Assembly (NCBI RefSeq): GCF_016865525.2
Contig: NZ_CP075169.1
Coordinates: 5,890,337 to 5,954,336 of the forward strand
Reading direction: 5' to 3'
From: Sodalis ligni
GTDB lineage: Bacteria > Pseudomonadota > Gammaproteobacteria > Enterobacterales > Enterobacteriaceae
DNA: 64,000 bases
The number at the start of each line of letters is the position of its first letter. Position 1 is the first letter of the stretch. The notes beneath the pieces were generated by a model. It was given only the letters and a program-made list of their open reading frames with translations. It searched no databases and was not told where the DNA came from. The translations under genes and the position numbers were made by a program. Positions 31,114 through 40,739 of this stretch are shown piece after piece.

Positions 31114-31623
31114 ATGACGATGTCCACAGCTACTTCAGTCAACATTTTGGTAAGGCCCATCGCGCCGGGTGATAATCAGGTCATCGCCGACGTGATCCGC
31201 CAGGTATCGGCCGAATTTGGCCTCACCGCGGACAAAGGCTATACGGTATCCGATCCTAATCTGGACAATTTGTATCAGCTCTACAGCCGTCCCCGCAGCG
31301 CCTATTGGATTATCGAATATGAAGGCCGGGTGGCCGGCGGCGGCGGTATCGCACCCTTGGAAGGCGCCGCGCCGGAAACATGTGAACTGCAAAAGATGTA
31401 TTTTTTACCCAGCCTGCGCGGACGCGGAGTAGCTTATGAGCTGGCGCAGAGGGGATTGGCCTTCGCTCGCGGCCAAGGCTTCACCCATTGCTATCTGGAA
31501 ACCACCGCCGCGCTGACCCGGGCGATAGCGCTGTATGAACGATTGGGATTTGAACATATCGACGGCCCGCTGGGCAGCACCGGACATGTGGATTGTGAAG
31601 TGAGAATGCTCAAGCGCCTGTGA
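31114..31623 (+). CDS. yjgM: GNAT-family N-acetyltransferase YjgM
   Basis: 169 residues with a full GNAT fold. The N-terminal strand reads [20 protein letters not shown], the acetyl-CoA loop is [20 protein letters not shown] (the R-x-x-G-x-A type), and motif B is in [18 protein letters not shown]. The position between valS and rraB matches E. coli yjgM (also named oatA). The acetyl acceptor is not certain. Two ATGs, 31114 and 31120, are possible, and neither has a strong ribosome site. It converges with rraB, leaving 128 bp between the stops. Confidence 0.9.
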   Translation: MTMSTATSVNILVRPIAPGDNQVIADVIRQVSAEFGLTADKGYTVSDPNLDNLYQLYSRPRSAYWIIEYEGRVAGGGGIAPLEGAAPETCELQKMYFLPSLRGRGVAYELAQRGLAFARGQGFTHCYLETTAALTRAIALYERLGFEHIDGPLGSTGHVDCEVRMLKRL

Positions 31624-31751
31624 AATCCTGAGCCTGCCGTGACGAGACTAACCGGTATCGTTGTGGTTTAACCGCGCCGATACCGATTAATACAGCCAGA
31701 CTATGCCGCGCACAGATAATGCCGTGCCGGTAAACACGCCGGACCACGGTA

Positions 31752-32198
31752 TCAATGACGGGTGCCGTTATCATCCCGATCGATGAGGTGATTGTGAATG
31801 GGCGGCACCACATCGCCACCGTCTTCCTCTTCGCCTTCGTCGTCTTCGCCGTCCTCAAAATAGGTGCCCCAGCCGTCATAATTGACGCCATGCCGTTCCG
31901 CCAGCGCAAACAGCTGCTCGACCTGGGCATCGATCACTTCCGCATTGAGCGCCACTTCGCTGATGGCGTCGCAACACATCAACACGGAACCGTCTTCCAC
32001 TTCCAGTTCCTCGGCATCGGTAACTTCATAGCCCAGTTTAAACGCTTCGACCGCGGCTTTTTCCAACATATCGAAATTTTCAGCGGAAAAGTGATGTTCG
32101 ATGGTGTAAAGCGCCTCCGGATCGCTGCCGTCTTCCAGCAACTCTTCGATTATTAAACGCGTTTCATCGCGCTGCTCTTCCAGAAATTGATGTGCCAT
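31752..32198 (-). CDS. rraB: Regulator of RNase E activity B
   Basis: 148 residues, very acidic. RraB binds the C-terminal scaffold region of RNase E and alters degradosome composition, inhibiting cleavage of a subset of mRNAs. The family core [51 protein letters not shown] and [12 protein letters not shown] is clear. The tail of Glu and Asp ([15 protein letters not shown]) is longer than in E. coli. GAGGAC stands 6 nt before the ATG. It is divergent from argI across a region that holds the ARG boxes. Confidence 0.95.
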   Translation of the reverse strand: MAHQFLEEQRDETRLIIEELLEDGSDPEALYTIEHHFSAENFDMLEKAAVEAFKLGYEVTDAEELEVEDGSVLMCCDAISEVALNAEVIDAQVEQLFALAERHGVNYDGWGTYFEDGEDDEGEEEDGGDVVPPIHNHLIDRDDNGTRH

Positions 32199-32298
32199 GC
32201 CCCTGTCCTCAATGAGTCGGCCGTTCGGACCACTATTTTCCCACAGCGGCGGTTAAGGCTCCAGCTTAAAAATGAAAGATTTGCTTTCAATGCTTGAA

Positions 32299-32337
32299 AT
32301 TGAATATTCATACATATAAAGTGAATTTTAATGCAAA
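32299..32337 (+). promoter_or_regulatory. Tandem ARG boxes (ArgR operators) of argI
   Basis: TGAATATTCATACA (32301-32314) and TGAATTTTAATGCA (32322-32335) each differ by one base from TGAAT-N4-ATTCA. They are 21 bp apart centre to centre, the spacing of paired 18-bp ARG boxes in arginine operons. They lie 35-75 bp before the argI start, where hexameric ArgR-arginine would repress transcription. Confidence 0.85.
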
Positions 32338-32371
32338 TGATATTAATGATTATGAATGGAGCAAAATGCTT

Positions 32372-33379
32372 ATGAGAGAGTTTTATCAGCGTCATTTTCT
32401 CAGACTCCTGGATTTCACACCGGCAGAACTTCTTGAATTATTGGCGTTATCCGCCACCTTGAAACAGGAAAAACGCAGCGGGCGGGAAAAACCGCGTCTG
32501 GCGGGAAAAAATATTGCGCTTATCTTTGAAAAAGATTCAACCCGCACCCGCTGCGCTTTTGAAGCGGCCGCCTTTGATCAGGGCGCGCGCGTGACCTACC
32601 TCGGTCCCAGCGGCAGCCAAATCGGCAACAAGGAATCCATCAAGGACACCGCACGGGTACTGGGCCGGATGTATCACGGTATTCAGTATCGCGGTTACGG
32701 TCAGGAGATCGTCGAGACACTGGCGGCTTATGCCGGCGTGCCGGTGTGGAACGGCTTAACCACCGAATTCCACCCGACCCAGTTACTGGCCGATCTGCTG
32801 ACCATGCAAGAACATCTCCCCCATAAGCCTTTTAACCAAATCAAATTCGCCTACGTGGGCGATGCCCGCAATAATATGGGCAACACCATGCTTGAGGCGG
32901 CGGCATTGACCGGGCTCGATCTACGGCTCGTAGCCCCAAGCGCCTGCTGGCCGGAAAATGAACTGGTGGCGCAATGCCGCCAGTTGGCGGAACAGCAGGG
33001 AGGGCGCATCACCCTGACCGAAGATATCGGCGCAGGCGTGGAAGGAGTGGATTTTATCTACACCGATGTATGGGTTTCCATGGGCGAGCCCAAATCCTTC
33101 TGGCAGGAACGTATTGCCTTGTTGCGCCCGTATCAGGTGAACATGGCGATGATCAAACTCACCGGCAACCCCCAGGTCAAATTCCTGCACTGCCTGCCCG
33201 CCTTCCACGACGATCAAACCACCATCGGCAAAGAGATGGCCGAACAATACGGCCTGGCGGGGGGCATGGAAGTCACCGACGAGGTATTTGAATCCGCCCA
33301 CAGCGTGGTGTTCGATCAGGCGGAAAACCGGCTGCACACCATCAAGGCGGTGATGGTGGCAACGCTGTCGAAAGAGTAA
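32372..33379 (+). CDS. argI: Ornithine carbamoyltransferase
   Basis: 335 residues from the chosen start. It makes citrulline from ornithine and carbamoyl phosphate in arginine synthesis. The carbamoyl-phosphate loop is [12 protein letters not shown], the ornithine site has HCLPAFHDD, and [20 protein letters not shown] and [17 protein letters not shown] are nearly the E. coli sequences. The frame is open back to 32294, but [15 protein letters not shown] aligns with the E. coli start, and ATGs at 32366 and 32372 follow GGAG. The first is 4 nt from the site and the second 10 nt. Position next to tabA and rraB identifies it with argI. Confidence 0.95.
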   Translation: MREFYQRHFLRLLDFTPAELLELLALSATLKQEKRSGREKPRLAGKNIALIFEKDSTRTRCAFEAAAFDQGARVTYLGPSGSQIGNKESIKDTARVLGRMYHGIQYRGYGQEIVETLAAYAGVPVWNGLTTEFHPTQLLADLLTMQEHLPHKPFNQIKFAYVGDARNNMGNTMLEAAALTGLDLRLVAPSACWPENELVAQCRQLAEQQGGRITLTEDIGAGVEGVDFIYTDVWVSMGEPKSFWQERIALLRPYQVNMAMIKLTGNPQVKFLHCLPAFHDDQTTIGKEMAEQYGLAGGMEVTDEVFESAHSVVFDQAENRLHTIKAVMVATLSKE

Positions 33380-33382
33380 AAA

Positions 33383-33548
33383 CCCCATGGCACGCTAGGC
33401 CCGCTATCACCGGACGTACAACGAGCCTGTTAAAGGGAGAGCGCGCCAATGGGGTCGAAGCCGCCGTCTGGCGGCGGCCGGAGCGCCCCATGGCACGCTA
33501 GGCCCGCTATCACCGGACGTGCAACGAGCCTGTTAAAGGGAGAGCGCC
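33383..33548. repeat. Dispersed hairpin repeat, two adjoining copies (first partial)
   Basis: CCCCATGGCACGCTAGGCCC recurs with a 103-bp period (33383 and 33486). Between the copies lies GTTAAAGGGAGAGCGCGCCA, then ATGGGG, an inner stem GCCGCC-GTCT-GGCGGC, and CCCCAT. The element fills the whole space between argI and the convergent tabA. Relatives are at 35826-35967 and 63700-64000 with different inner stems. Confidence 0.8.
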
Positions 33549-33550
33549 AG

Positions 33551-34027
<477 letters not shown>

Positions 34028-34201
34028 TTAAACTGAAATGTTGTTTCATTATATAACCGTACTCAATGGGAAACTGAGGATTATTTAACACTTATTTTTA
34101 TTAGCAAGCCAATCGTTTGCTTAATCACGGATAATCGATCTTTTACGCTTGAAGTGTAGCGGTACCCGAGTATAATTTCGGGCAATTTGCCGGGAGGATC
34201 G

Positions 34202-34318
34202 ATGAACAGCACTGAGAAATTTAATGTTTATGACGATCTTCGGTTGCCTGTGGGCAGCCGGTTGCCATTGTTGCTCCCGCTGCCCGTTGTGAAGTATTCG
34301 TATCCCGCCCCTCATTGA
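34202..34318 (+). CDS. pyrL: pyrBI leader peptide
   Basis: A 38-residue frame, starting MNSTEKFNVYDDLRLPVG and ending YSYPAPH, with ribosome site GGGAGG 5-6 nt upstream. Its stop at 34316 lies inside the terminator hairpin at 34307-34331, which is the arrangement needed for UTP-sensed attenuation. When UTP is high, transcription outruns the ribosome and terminates. When UTP is low, the ribosome follows closely and prevents the hairpin. The peptide sequence differs from E. coli PyrL but shares the design. Confidence 0.85.
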   Translation: MNSTEKFNVYDDLRLPVGSRLPLLLPLPVVKYSYPAPH

Positions 34319-34331
34319 GGGGCTTTTTTTT
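34307..34331 (+). terminator. pyrBI attenuator
   Basis: GCCCCTC-ATT-GAGGGGC is followed by eight T residues, 73 bp before pyrB. It overlaps the end of the pyrL frame. Confidence 0.92.
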
Positions 34332-34404
34332 GCGCGGCATTCAGCCCACTGCCTAAACTTGCGTCAGACACCGGCGTTAACAACACCCGAAGGAGGGATA
34401 AAAC

Positions 34405-35340
34405 ATGGCCAATCCCCTTTACCAGAAGCACATCGTATCCATCAACGACCTAAGTCGCGAAGATCTGGAGCTGGTGTTGAACACCGCCGCCAGTCTGAAA
34501 AGCCGACCACAGCCGGAGCTGTTAAAGCATAAGGTCATCGCCAGCTGCTTTTTCGAAGCCTCCACCCGCACCCGCCTGTCGTTTGAAACCGCCATGCATC
34601 GCCTGGGGGCTTGCGTGGTGGGATTCCCAGACGCGGGCAACACCTCCCTCGGTAAAAAAGGCGAAACGCTGGCGGATACCATTTCGGTTATCAGCACCTA
34701 CGTCGATGCCATTGTGATGCGCCACCCCCAGGAGGGAGCCGCCCGCCTGGCCACCGAGTTTTCCGGCGGCGTGCCGATCCTCAATGCCGGTGACGGCGCC
34801 AATCAGCATCCCACCCAGACCTTGCTGGATCTCTTTACCATCCAGGAAACCCAGGGACGGCTGAACAATATCAATATCGCCATGGTGGGGGATTTGAAAT
34901 ACGGCCGTACCGTACACTCCCTGACGCAGGCGCTGGCCAAGTTCGAAGGCAATCATTTCTTCTTTATCGCCCCGGAAGCCCTGGCGATGCCGGCCTATAT
35001 ACTTCATATGCTGGCGGAGAAAAACATCCGGTTCAGCGTGCACGCCACCATTGAAGACGTGGTGCCGCAGCTGGATATCCTCTATATGACGCGGGTACAA
35101 AAAGAACGGCTGGACCCGTCGGAATACGCCAATGTTAAAGCCCAGTTCGTTTTGCGCGCCGATGATTTGGTGAAAGCCCGCGCCAATCTGAAAGTATTGC
35201 ACCCCCTGCCACGGGTGGATGAAATCGCCCATGAAGTGGACGCCACACCCTATGCCTACTATTTTCAACAGGCCGGTAACGGGATTTTCGCGCGCCAGGC
35301 ATTGTTGTCCCTGGTATTGAACAACCATCATGCAGAATAA
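34405..35340 (+). CDS. pyrB: Aspartate carbamoyltransferase catalytic subunit
   Basis: 311 residues. It condenses aspartate with carbamoyl phosphate in the first committed step of pyrimidine synthesis and works as a trimer within a PyrB6-PyrI6 complex. The carbamoyl-phosphate loop [20 protein letters not shown], the lysine-bearing 80s loop [17 protein letters not shown] and [14 protein letters not shown] are present. The ribosome site GGAGGGATAAAAC precedes the ATG. It ends 10 bp before pyrI, with which it is cotranscribed. Control is by the upstream pyrL attenuator. Confidence 0.97.
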   Translation: MANPLYQKHIVSINDLSREDLELVLNTAASLKSRPQPELLKHKVIASCFFEASTRTRLSFETAMHRLGACVVGFPDAGNTSLGKKGETLADTISVISTYVDAIVMRHPQEGAARLATEFSGGVPILNAGDGANQHPTQTLLDLFTIQETQGRLNNINIAMVGDLKYGRTVHSLTQALAKFEGNHFFFIAPEALAMPAYILHMLAEKNIRFSVHATIEDVVPQLDILYMTRVQKERLDPSEYANVKAQFVLRADDLVKARANLKVLHPLPRVDEIAHEVDATPYAYYFQQAGNGIFARQALLSLVLNNHHAE

Positions 35341-35350
35341 GGAGAAGATG

Positions 35351-35815
35351 ATGACTCAGGACAATAAGTTACAGGTTGAGGCCATCAGCCGCGGCACGGT
35401 AATCGATCATATTCCGGCGCAGGTAGGCTTTAAGTTGTTAACCCTGTTCAAGCTGACGGCCACCGATCAGCGCATTACCATTGGGTTGAACCTGCCCTCC
35501 AATCAGTTGGGCAAAAAAGACCTGATCAAAATCGAAAACGTTTTCCTAACCGAGCAGCAGGCCAACCAACTGGCCATCTACGCCCCCCACGCCACGGTCA
35601 ACCGCATCGATAATTACGAGGTGGTGCGCAAGCTGACCCTGTCGCTGCCGGATCGCGTGGACGGCGTGCTGACCTGCCCCAACAGCAACTGCATCAGCCG
35701 CAGCGAGCCGGTGGCGTCCGGCTTCACCGTCAAAAGCCGGGGCAATCAGGTACACCTGAAATGCAAATATTGCGAAAAAGAGTTCGAACACCAGGCAGTG
35801 ATCCAGAATTCCTGA
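35351..35815 (+). CDS. pyrI: Aspartate carbamoyltransferase regulatory subunit
   Basis: 154 residues. PyrI binds CTP and UTP (inhibitors) and ATP (activator) at its N-terminal allosteric domain ([40 protein letters not shown]). It contacts PyrB through a zinc domain with four cysteines (CPNSNC and CKYC). The longer frame from 35330 overlaps pyrB, but the start at [11 protein letters not shown] matches E. coli and follows AGGAGAAGATG. A copy of the dispersed repeat begins right after the stop. Confidence 0.96.
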   Translation: MTQDNKLQVEAISRGTVIDHIPAQVGFKLLTLFKLTATDQRITIGLNLPSNQLGKKDLIKIENVFLTEQQANQLAIYAPHATVNRIDNYEVVRKLTLSLPDRVDGVLTCPNSNCISRSEPVASGFTVKSRGNQVHLKCKYCEKEFEHQAVIQNS

Positions 35816-35825
35816 AGTCCCGACC

Positions 35826-35967
35826 GGGCCTGTTGAAGTGAGCGCGTGTTAAAGGGAGACCGCGGCAATGGGGCCGGAGCGGCCATAGTCGGCCGCGCAG
35901 CGCCCCATGCCACGGTAAGCCCGCCGACACCAAAGCTGAACCGAGCGTGTTTAAAGGAAAGCAGGCC
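35826..35967. repeat. Dispersed hairpin repeat between pyrI and ridA
   Basis: GTTAAAGGGAGACCGCGGCA, then ATGGGG, an inner stem GCGGCC-ATAGTC-GGCCGC, then CCCCAT and GCCACGGTAAGCCCGCC, with a second GTGTTTAAAGGAAAGC tail. The order matches the elements at 33.4 and 63.8 kb, but the inner stem has another sequence and still pairs. Confidence 0.75.
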
Positions 35968-36007
35968 AAACCCGCGCTGGCGCAAGCGTAACGTAACAAT
36001 GACAGGC

Positions 36008-36036
36008 TGGGCATTCGCCGGTTTACTCCTTATAAT
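36008..36036 (+). promoter_or_regulatory. Probable ridA promoter
   Basis: A perfect TATAAT (36031-36036) lies 48 bp before ridA, with a weak -35 TGGGCA 17 bp upstream. Confidence 0.5.
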
Positions 36037-36084
36037 GGCCGGCACCTTTTTTCTATTTGTTGTTTGTAGACTCCAGGAGACGCC

Positions 36085-36471
36085 ATGTCCCGCATTATCA
36101 GTACCGAAAACGCGCCGGCCGCCATCGGCCCTTACGTCCAGGCGGTGGATCTGGGCAATCTGGTCTTCACCTCCGGCCAGATTCCCATCTGTCCGAAAAC
36201 CGGTCAGGTGGCGGAGGATATCGCCGATCAGACCCGTCAATCCCTGTCCAATGTCAAAGCCATCGTGGAAGCGGCCGGTTTACAGGTGGCGGATATCATC
36301 AAAACCACGGTGTTCGTCAAAGATCTCAATGATTTCTCCAAGGTAAACGCCGCCTATGAAGCCTTTTTCAAGGAAAACAGCGCACCGTTCCCCGCCCGCT
36401 CCTGCGTTGAAGTGGCGCGGCTGCCGAAAGATGTGCAAATAGAAATCGAAGCGATCGCCTGTCGTCGCTGA
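36085..36471 (+). CDS. ridA: 2-iminobutanoate/2-iminopropanoate deaminase
   Basis: 128 residues, trimeric YjgF/YER057c family. RidA hydrolyses reactive enamine/imine products of threonine dehydratase and similar PLP enzymes, protecting other PLP enzymes from damage. The fold is clear from ENAPAAIGPYVQAVDLGNLV, SGQIPICPKTG, IIKTTVFVKDLNDF, and ARSCVEVARLPKDV, which carries the active-site arginine. CAGGAGACGCC precedes the ATG. It lies downstream of pyrBI as in E. coli but behind a repeat and its own likely promoter. A GGCGCACG/CGTGCGCC stem follows the stop. Confidence 0.96.
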   Translation: MSRIISTENAPAAIGPYVQAVDLGNLVFTSGQIPICPKTGQVAEDIADQTRQSLSNVKAIVEAAGLQVADIIKTTVFVKDLNDFSKVNAAYEAFFKENSAPFPARSCVEVARLPKDVQIEIEAIACRR

Positions 36472-36511
36472 GGCATTGGGCGCACGGACCCGCGTGCGCC
36501 GGAGTGAATAA

Positions 36512-36838
36512 TCAGCGCAAAATCTGTAAGCGATAAAGAGCTCGTACCAGATCCTGGCGGGTATGAAGTATGAGCAAAATATTAACGTCTTCGTCATTTT
36601 CATCGTAAAGGAGTCTATATCCTTTAGGATCAAGCCGTTCGCGAACTTTTAATCCAAAATCAGCCAGTATCGAATTATAGCGGTAACGTTTGGGATCTTC
36701 CTGCAAAGCAGCAACGGAATCTAAAAGCAGTGACTCGGTTAACTCAGCGGCAGACTGAGCCCCGTTTAAATCACTTTGAAAGGATTCAATATCGGTCAGG
36801 CATAACAATGCCGTTTCGGTAATGTTTACATTGACCAT
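36512..36838 (-). CDS. RelE/ParE-family toxin
   Basis: 108 residues with the ParE/RelE layout: helices at the N-terminus (TETALLCLTDIESFQSDLNG), then strands RYRYNSILADFGLKVRERLD, GYRLLYDEN, and VNILLILHTRQDLVRALYRL. The last block is typical of ParE-like proteins, whose targets are gyrase or the ribosome; which one is not readable. The gene follows the antitoxin gene by 8 bp. The toxin frame is intact while the antitoxin is broken, so either the toxin is inactive or weakly expressed, or the antitoxin lesions are sequence errors. It is inserted between ridA and the Anbu operon. Confidence 0.8.
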   Translation of the reverse strand: MVNVNITETALLCLTDIESFQSDLNGAQSAAELTESLLLDSVAALQEDPKRYRYNSILADFGLKVRERLDPKGYRLLYDENDEDVNILLILHTRQDLVRALYRLQILR

Positions 36839-36846
36839 CTAATCCC

Positions 36847-37114
36847 TTATTTACGCGCTGCGCGCAATTGTTTTAATGCCTCTTCAGGAGACATAACGCG
36901 TTGCTGGAATACATCCTGTTTAGCCAGCATAGTTAACTTGAGCAGGGCATTGGCCTGCTGTTCCCTTGCCTGGGTAACCAATTCCGCTTCACGCTCTTCC
37001 GCCGTTTCGACGAACAGCTCAGCGACACCATTTTGGTGACAAACACGCCGCCCTTGAAGAGTTCCGGTGAGCCTAACCCTTCACGGGCCGTTTTTGCGAC
37101 ATCGTGTTAGCCAT
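36847..37114 (-). pseudogene. Antitoxin of the ParE pair, two frameshifts
   Basis: Read with one A restored at CGCAAAAACGG and one at CCAAAATGG, the frame gives MANTMSQKTAREGLGSPELF, then KGGVFVTKNGVAELFVETAE, EEREAELVTQAREQQANALL and MSPEEALKQLRAARK, 89 residues. That is a normal size for antitoxins of this class. CAGGAG stands 9 nt before the ATG. As sequenced the product would stop after 13 codons. Order (antitoxin first, toxin 8 bp later) is typical of type II operons. Confidence 0.75.
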
Positions 37115-37527
37115 GCGTATATTCTCCTGTTAATCCTGTTCTGATGAGGGTATTACTCTGCAATCGTTTCATCATGATAGAGTTTATCATATCATCCGCG
37201 GGAGGATAAATTGAGTACAAATTTAACCACGGCATGCGAGAGATATAAGAAAGCTTAAGCCCTCCTTTTACCTGCGTTATCAAGTCCGAAGGACAAAATC
37301 TCCATGTAATACTATTGGTTATCTTTAAATTCAAAACGAACCAGACCTACATCATAAATGGTTAAATAATTGCCCCTCTTTAGGTAATAACTCATCTTCT
37401 AAACGCCATGCGCACCGTATTAGTGCAAGTTACCCTATAATTCCCTCGTTTTTTCCTATGGAACCGCCCCCTGCGCTGGCGCGCTTTATGCATAACGTCA
37501 TTATCAGCTCGCTAAGCAAGCCAGGGT
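37115..37527. other. AT-rich spacer before the Anbu operon
   Basis: About 410 bp. A TTG-initiated 15-codon frame behind GGGAGG (near 37200-37260, STNLTTACERYKKA) is the only coding-like signal and is too short to call. The promoter of the four-gene operon should be in its right part. No repeat is seen. Confidence 0.35.
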
Positions 37528-38970
37528 ATGCCGATGATAAGAATTAATCTTTCCGGGTCGCCGTTTTTTGATGAAATGCTGTTGGCTGACGGGACGCACC
37601 GCAGCCATTACGAAGCCTATTGGCAATGGCTGCAACAGGCCGATCAGCAGGCCATTCAGCAAAAAAAAGAAGAAGCCGAGCTGCTGTTTCACCGGGTGGG
37701 GATCACATTTAACGTTTACGGCGAAGAGGGGGGCACCGAGCGGCTGATCCCTTTCGACAGCGTGCCGAGAATTATCCCGGCCAAAGAGTGGCAGTGGATG
37801 GACCGCGGTATCCGCCAGCGGGTCAAGGCGCTGAACGCCTTTTTGTACGATATCTACCATGAGCAGAATATCCTGAAGGCGGGCATCATACCGTCGGAAC
37901 AGGTACTGGCCAACGAACAGTATCAGCCCTGTATGCAAGGGGTCGCCCTGCACAACAATACCTACGCGCATATCGTCGGCACCGATATGGTGCGCAACAG
38001 CGACGGCCATTATTATGTGCTGGAGGACAATCTGCGTACCCCTTCCGGGGTCTCCTATATGCTGGAAAACCGCAAGATGATGATGCGGCTCTATCCGGAT
38101 CTGTTTGCTAATCAGCATATCGCCGCTATTGAACGCTATCCCTTCGATCTGCTGCAAACCCTGCGTGAAAGCACTGCCGTGGAGGATCCCACGGTAGTGG
38201 TGATGACGCCGGGCCGTTTTAACAGCGCCTATTTCGAACACAGCTTTCTCGCCCAGCAGATGGGGGTCGAACTGGTGGAGGCCGCCGATCTGTTCGTCAA
38301 GCAGGGGGCGGTGTTTATGCGCACCACCGAAGGCCCCTGCAAAGTGGACGTGATTTATCGCCGCATCGACGATGCCTATATCGATCCTCTGGCCTTCCGC
38401 GCCGATTCCACCTTGGGGGTGCCCGGCCTGCTGTCGGTGTACCGTACCGGCGGGGTGGTGCTGGCCAACGCATTGGGAACCGGCGTAGCGGACGATAAAT
38501 CCATCTATCCCTATGTACCGGAAATGATCCGCTTTTATCTGTCCGAAGAGCCGATCCTGGGCAATATTCCAACCTGGCAGTGCCGCGATGCCGATGCGCT
38601 CTCCTACGTGCTGGCCAATCTGGAAAAACTGGTGGTGAAAGAGGTCCACGGCGCCGGCGGGTACGGCATGCTGGTGGGGCCAAAGGCCTCGCGCGCCGAG
38701 CTGGCGGAATTCCGCCAGCGCCTGCTGGCCATGCCGCACAACTATATCGCCCAGGAAACGCTGGCGCTGTCCACCTGCCCCACTTTTGTGGATGAAGGCC
38801 TGGCGCCGCGCCATATCGACCTGCGTCCATTTGCCCTTACCGGCGATGAGATACGGCTGGTGCCGGGGGGATTGACACGCGTAGCGCTGAACGCCGGTTC
38901 GCTGGTAGTGAATTCATCCCAGGGCGGCGGCACCAAGGACACCTGGATAATGGAGGACAACGAATGCTAA
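37528..38970 (+). CDS. Circularly permuted ATP-grasp protein (DUF404/DUF407 type), Anbu operon
   Basis: 480 residues. Features of the circularly permuted ATP-grasp family (CP_ATPGRASP) are visible: RIIPAKEWQWMDRGIRQRVK, ALNAFLYDIYHEQNIL, YVLEDNLRTPSGVSYMLENR, VVVMTPGRFNSAYFEH, VDVIYRRIDDAYIDPLAF, VVKEVHGAGGYGMLVGP and the end SLVVNSSQGGGTKDTW. Enzymes of this fold ligate an acyl-phosphate to an amine; this family is thought to make a peptide or amide bond, substrate unknown. The gene overlaps the next by 7 bp, and the four genes 37528-41477 form one unit. ATGs at 37528 and 37534 are both possible. Confidence 0.85.
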   Translation: MPMIRINLSGSPFFDEMLLADGTHRSHYEAYWQWLQQADQQAIQQKKEEAELLFHRVGITFNVYGEEGGTERLIPFDSVPRIIPAKEWQWMDRGIRQRVKALNAFLYDIYHEQNILKAGIIPSEQVLANEQYQPCMQGVALHNNTYAHIVGTDMVRNSDGHYYVLEDNLRTPSGVSYMLENRKMMMRLYPDLFANQHIAAIERYPFDLLQTLRESTAVEDPTVVVMTPGRFNSAYFEHSFLAQQMGVELVEAADLFVKQGAVFMRTTEGPCKVDVIYRRIDDAYIDPLAFRADSTLGVPGLLSVYRTGGVVLANALGTGVADDKSIYPYVPEMIRFYLSEEPILGNIPTWQCRDADALSYVLANLEKLVVKEVHGAGGYGMLVGPKASRAELAEFRQRLLAMPHNYIAQETLALSTCPTFVDEGLAPRHIDLRPFALTGDEIRLVPGGLTRVALNAGSLVVNSSQGGGTKDTWIMEDNEC

Positions 38971-39893
38971 GCAGAACCGCCAGTGAACTGTATTGGATGG
39001 CCCGCTACCTGGAACGGGCCGAAAGCCTGGCCCGGGTCTTGGACGTCACCTATAAATTATCCTTGATGCCAATCCGCAGCCAGCAGAACGAGGATTTGAC
39101 CCTGCCGCTGAACCTCACCGGCTCTCATGCGCTGTTCGAGGAGCATTACCAGCGCCTGAACATGACTAATCTGCTGAATTTTTTTGCTCTCGACGACCGC
39201 AATCCCGGCAGCATTTACAGCTGCTTTGAAACGGCCTGGAATAATGCCCATGCGGTGCGCGGCAGCCTGTCGTCGGAAGTGTGGGAGAGCATCAACGCCA
39301 CCTGGATCGAAATGAAGCTGATGCGCAGCAAAGGCGTGGCCAAGGTGGGCACCGACGCGTTTTTCGACTGGGTTAAAGAGCGGGCGCATCTGTTTCGCGG
39401 CGCCATGTTCGGCACCCTGCTGCGTAACGATGCGTTGTGTTTTATCCGTCTGGGTACCCTTATAGAGCGCGCTTACGCCACCGCGCAGCTGTTGGGACTG
39501 AAGGACCAGCAACTGGACACCGACTCCGATCCGGTGCGGGAATATTATCGCCTGGATACCCTGCTGCGCGCGGTGAGCGCCCGTGAAGCCTATCACAGTC
39601 TCTACAAACACCCGGTGAGCCGCGAAACGGTGGCCGAACTGCTGGTACTGCGCAACGATATGCCGCGTTCCCTGCGGGCCTGCGTCGGGGATGTGGTGCA
39701 GCAGCTCGAGCGTATCGGCGGACAGCGGGCCAATGTCCCCCGCCGGCTGGCCCATACCCTGAACGTGGAGCTGCGCTTTAGCTCGCTGGAGGAAGTGCTG
39801 GCGGAGGGCCTGCAAACCTACATGATGCAGTTTCAGGGCAAAATCAACGCGCTGGCGGAGAGCATTAACCATACCTATCTGGAGGCGCTATGA
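38964..39893 (+). CDS. Alpha-E domain protein (DUF403), Anbu operon
   Basis: 309 residues, almost wholly helical. The family start LSRTASELYWMARYLERAES is exact, with FFALDDRNPGSIYSCFETAW and DTLLRAVSAREAYHSLYK later. Alpha-E proteins always travel with the circularly permuted ATP-grasp protein and a transglutaminase-like protein. They have no known catalytic residues and may hold the substrate or the complex together. It overlaps the preceding gene by 7 bp and the next by 4 bp (ATGA-type), indicating translational coupling. Confidence 0.85.
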   Translation: MLSRTASELYWMARYLERAESLARVLDVTYKLSLMPIRSQQNEDLTLPLNLTGSHALFEEHYQRLNMTNLLNFFALDDRNPGSIYSCFETAWNNAHAVRGSLSSEVWESINATWIEMKLMRSKGVAKVGTDAFFDWVKERAHLFRGAMFGTLLRNDALCFIRLGTLIERAYATAQLLGLKDQQLDTDSDPVREYYRLDTLLRAVSAREAYHSLYKHPVSRETVAELLVLRNDMPRSLRACVGDVVQQLERIGGQRANVPRRLAHTLNVELRFSSLEEVLAEGLQTYMMQFQGKINALAESINHTYLEAL

Positions 39894-40717
39894 AATTGAC
39901 CGTCGATCACCTCACCCATTACCGCTACGATCATGAAGTCAAGTTCAGTACCCAGTATTTGCGCCTGACGCCGCAAAATACGCCGCGCCAGCGCATTATC
40001 GATTGGACGTTGACCCTGCCGGAACAGGCCACTCCCGCCACAGACGGTTTCGGCAATATATTGCATGTACTGACCCTGGACCGTCCCCATGAGGTGATAT
40101 CCATCCGCGCCAAGGGGCAGGTGGAAATTGCCGACGACAGCGAAAGCATTCTTGAGGAGTGCGGTCCGCTTTCCCCTCTGGTATTCTTACGCTGCAGCCC
40201 GTTGACGCTGCCCGATGAGGCGATACGCAACTTCGCCGCGCGTTATTATCGCGCCGATGCGGCGGATGAGAGCCTGCGGGAAATGATGTCTGAGCTGCGG
40301 TTGCGGATGCCCTATACGCCCGGCGTGACCCAGGTGCAGGACACCGCCGCCAAAGTCTTTGCCGCCCGGCACGGCGTCTGCCAGGATCATGCCCATGTGT
40401 TTCTCGCCTGCTGCCGCAGCCTGCATATCCCGGCGCGCTACGTCAGCGGCTATATTTACAGTGAAGACACCAAGCATGTGGCCATGCATGCCTGGGTGGA
40501 AGTCTGGTTCGACGATCGTTGGCAAAGTTTTGATATTACCAATAACACCTGCAATCCCGGCCAGCATCTTAAGCTGGCGGTGGGTTTTGATTATCTTGAC
40601 GCCTGCCCGGTGCGCGGTTCGCGCATCGGCGGCGGTTATGAAGAGATGTATTCGGAAGCCACCGTGGAGCAAACCGAGGAGCGGCAGGCCGGCGGCCAAG
40701 GCGGCCAGCAACAATAA
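39890..40717 (+). CDS. Transglutaminase-like cysteine peptidase family protein, Anbu operon
   Basis: 275 residues. The N-terminal beta domain starts LTVDHLTHYRYDHEVKFSTQ. The transglutaminase core supplies the catalytic triad: Cys in ARHGVCQDHAHVFLACCRSL, His in HVAMHAWVEVWFDD, and Asp in WQSFDITNNTCNPGQHL. Members may act as peptidases or amide-transfer enzymes. No signal peptide is present, so it is cytosolic like the Anbu peptidase. The C-terminal tail is Gln/Gly-rich. It begins inside the alpha-E stop and ends 22 bp before anbu. Confidence 0.87.
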   Translation: MKLTVDHLTHYRYDHEVKFSTQYLRLTPQNTPRQRIIDWTLTLPEQATPATDGFGNILHVLTLDRPHEVISIRAKGQVEIADDSESILEECGPLSPLVFLRCSPLTLPDEAIRNFAARYYRADAADESLREMMSELRLRMPYTPGVTQVQDTAAKVFAARHGVCQDHAHVFLACCRSLHIPARYVSGYIYSEDTKHVAMHAWVEVWFDDRWQSFDITNNTCNPGQHLKLAVGFDYLDACPVRGSRIGGGYEEMYSEATVEQTEERQAGGQGGQQQ

Positions 40718-40739
40718 TATCTTATGAAGGACGTATTAA

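Noticed and set aside
37200..37260. TTG-started 15-codon frame behind GGGAGG
   Set aside because: Too short and without any similarity; chance occurrence is likely.
37504..38814. 436-codon reverse frame opposite the ATP-grasp gene
   Set aside because: It is the antisense of a conserved gene. High GC creates long open antisense frames, and its His/Gln-rich composition is typical of such shadows. Similar ones lie opposite cusC, cusB, nrdD and valS.
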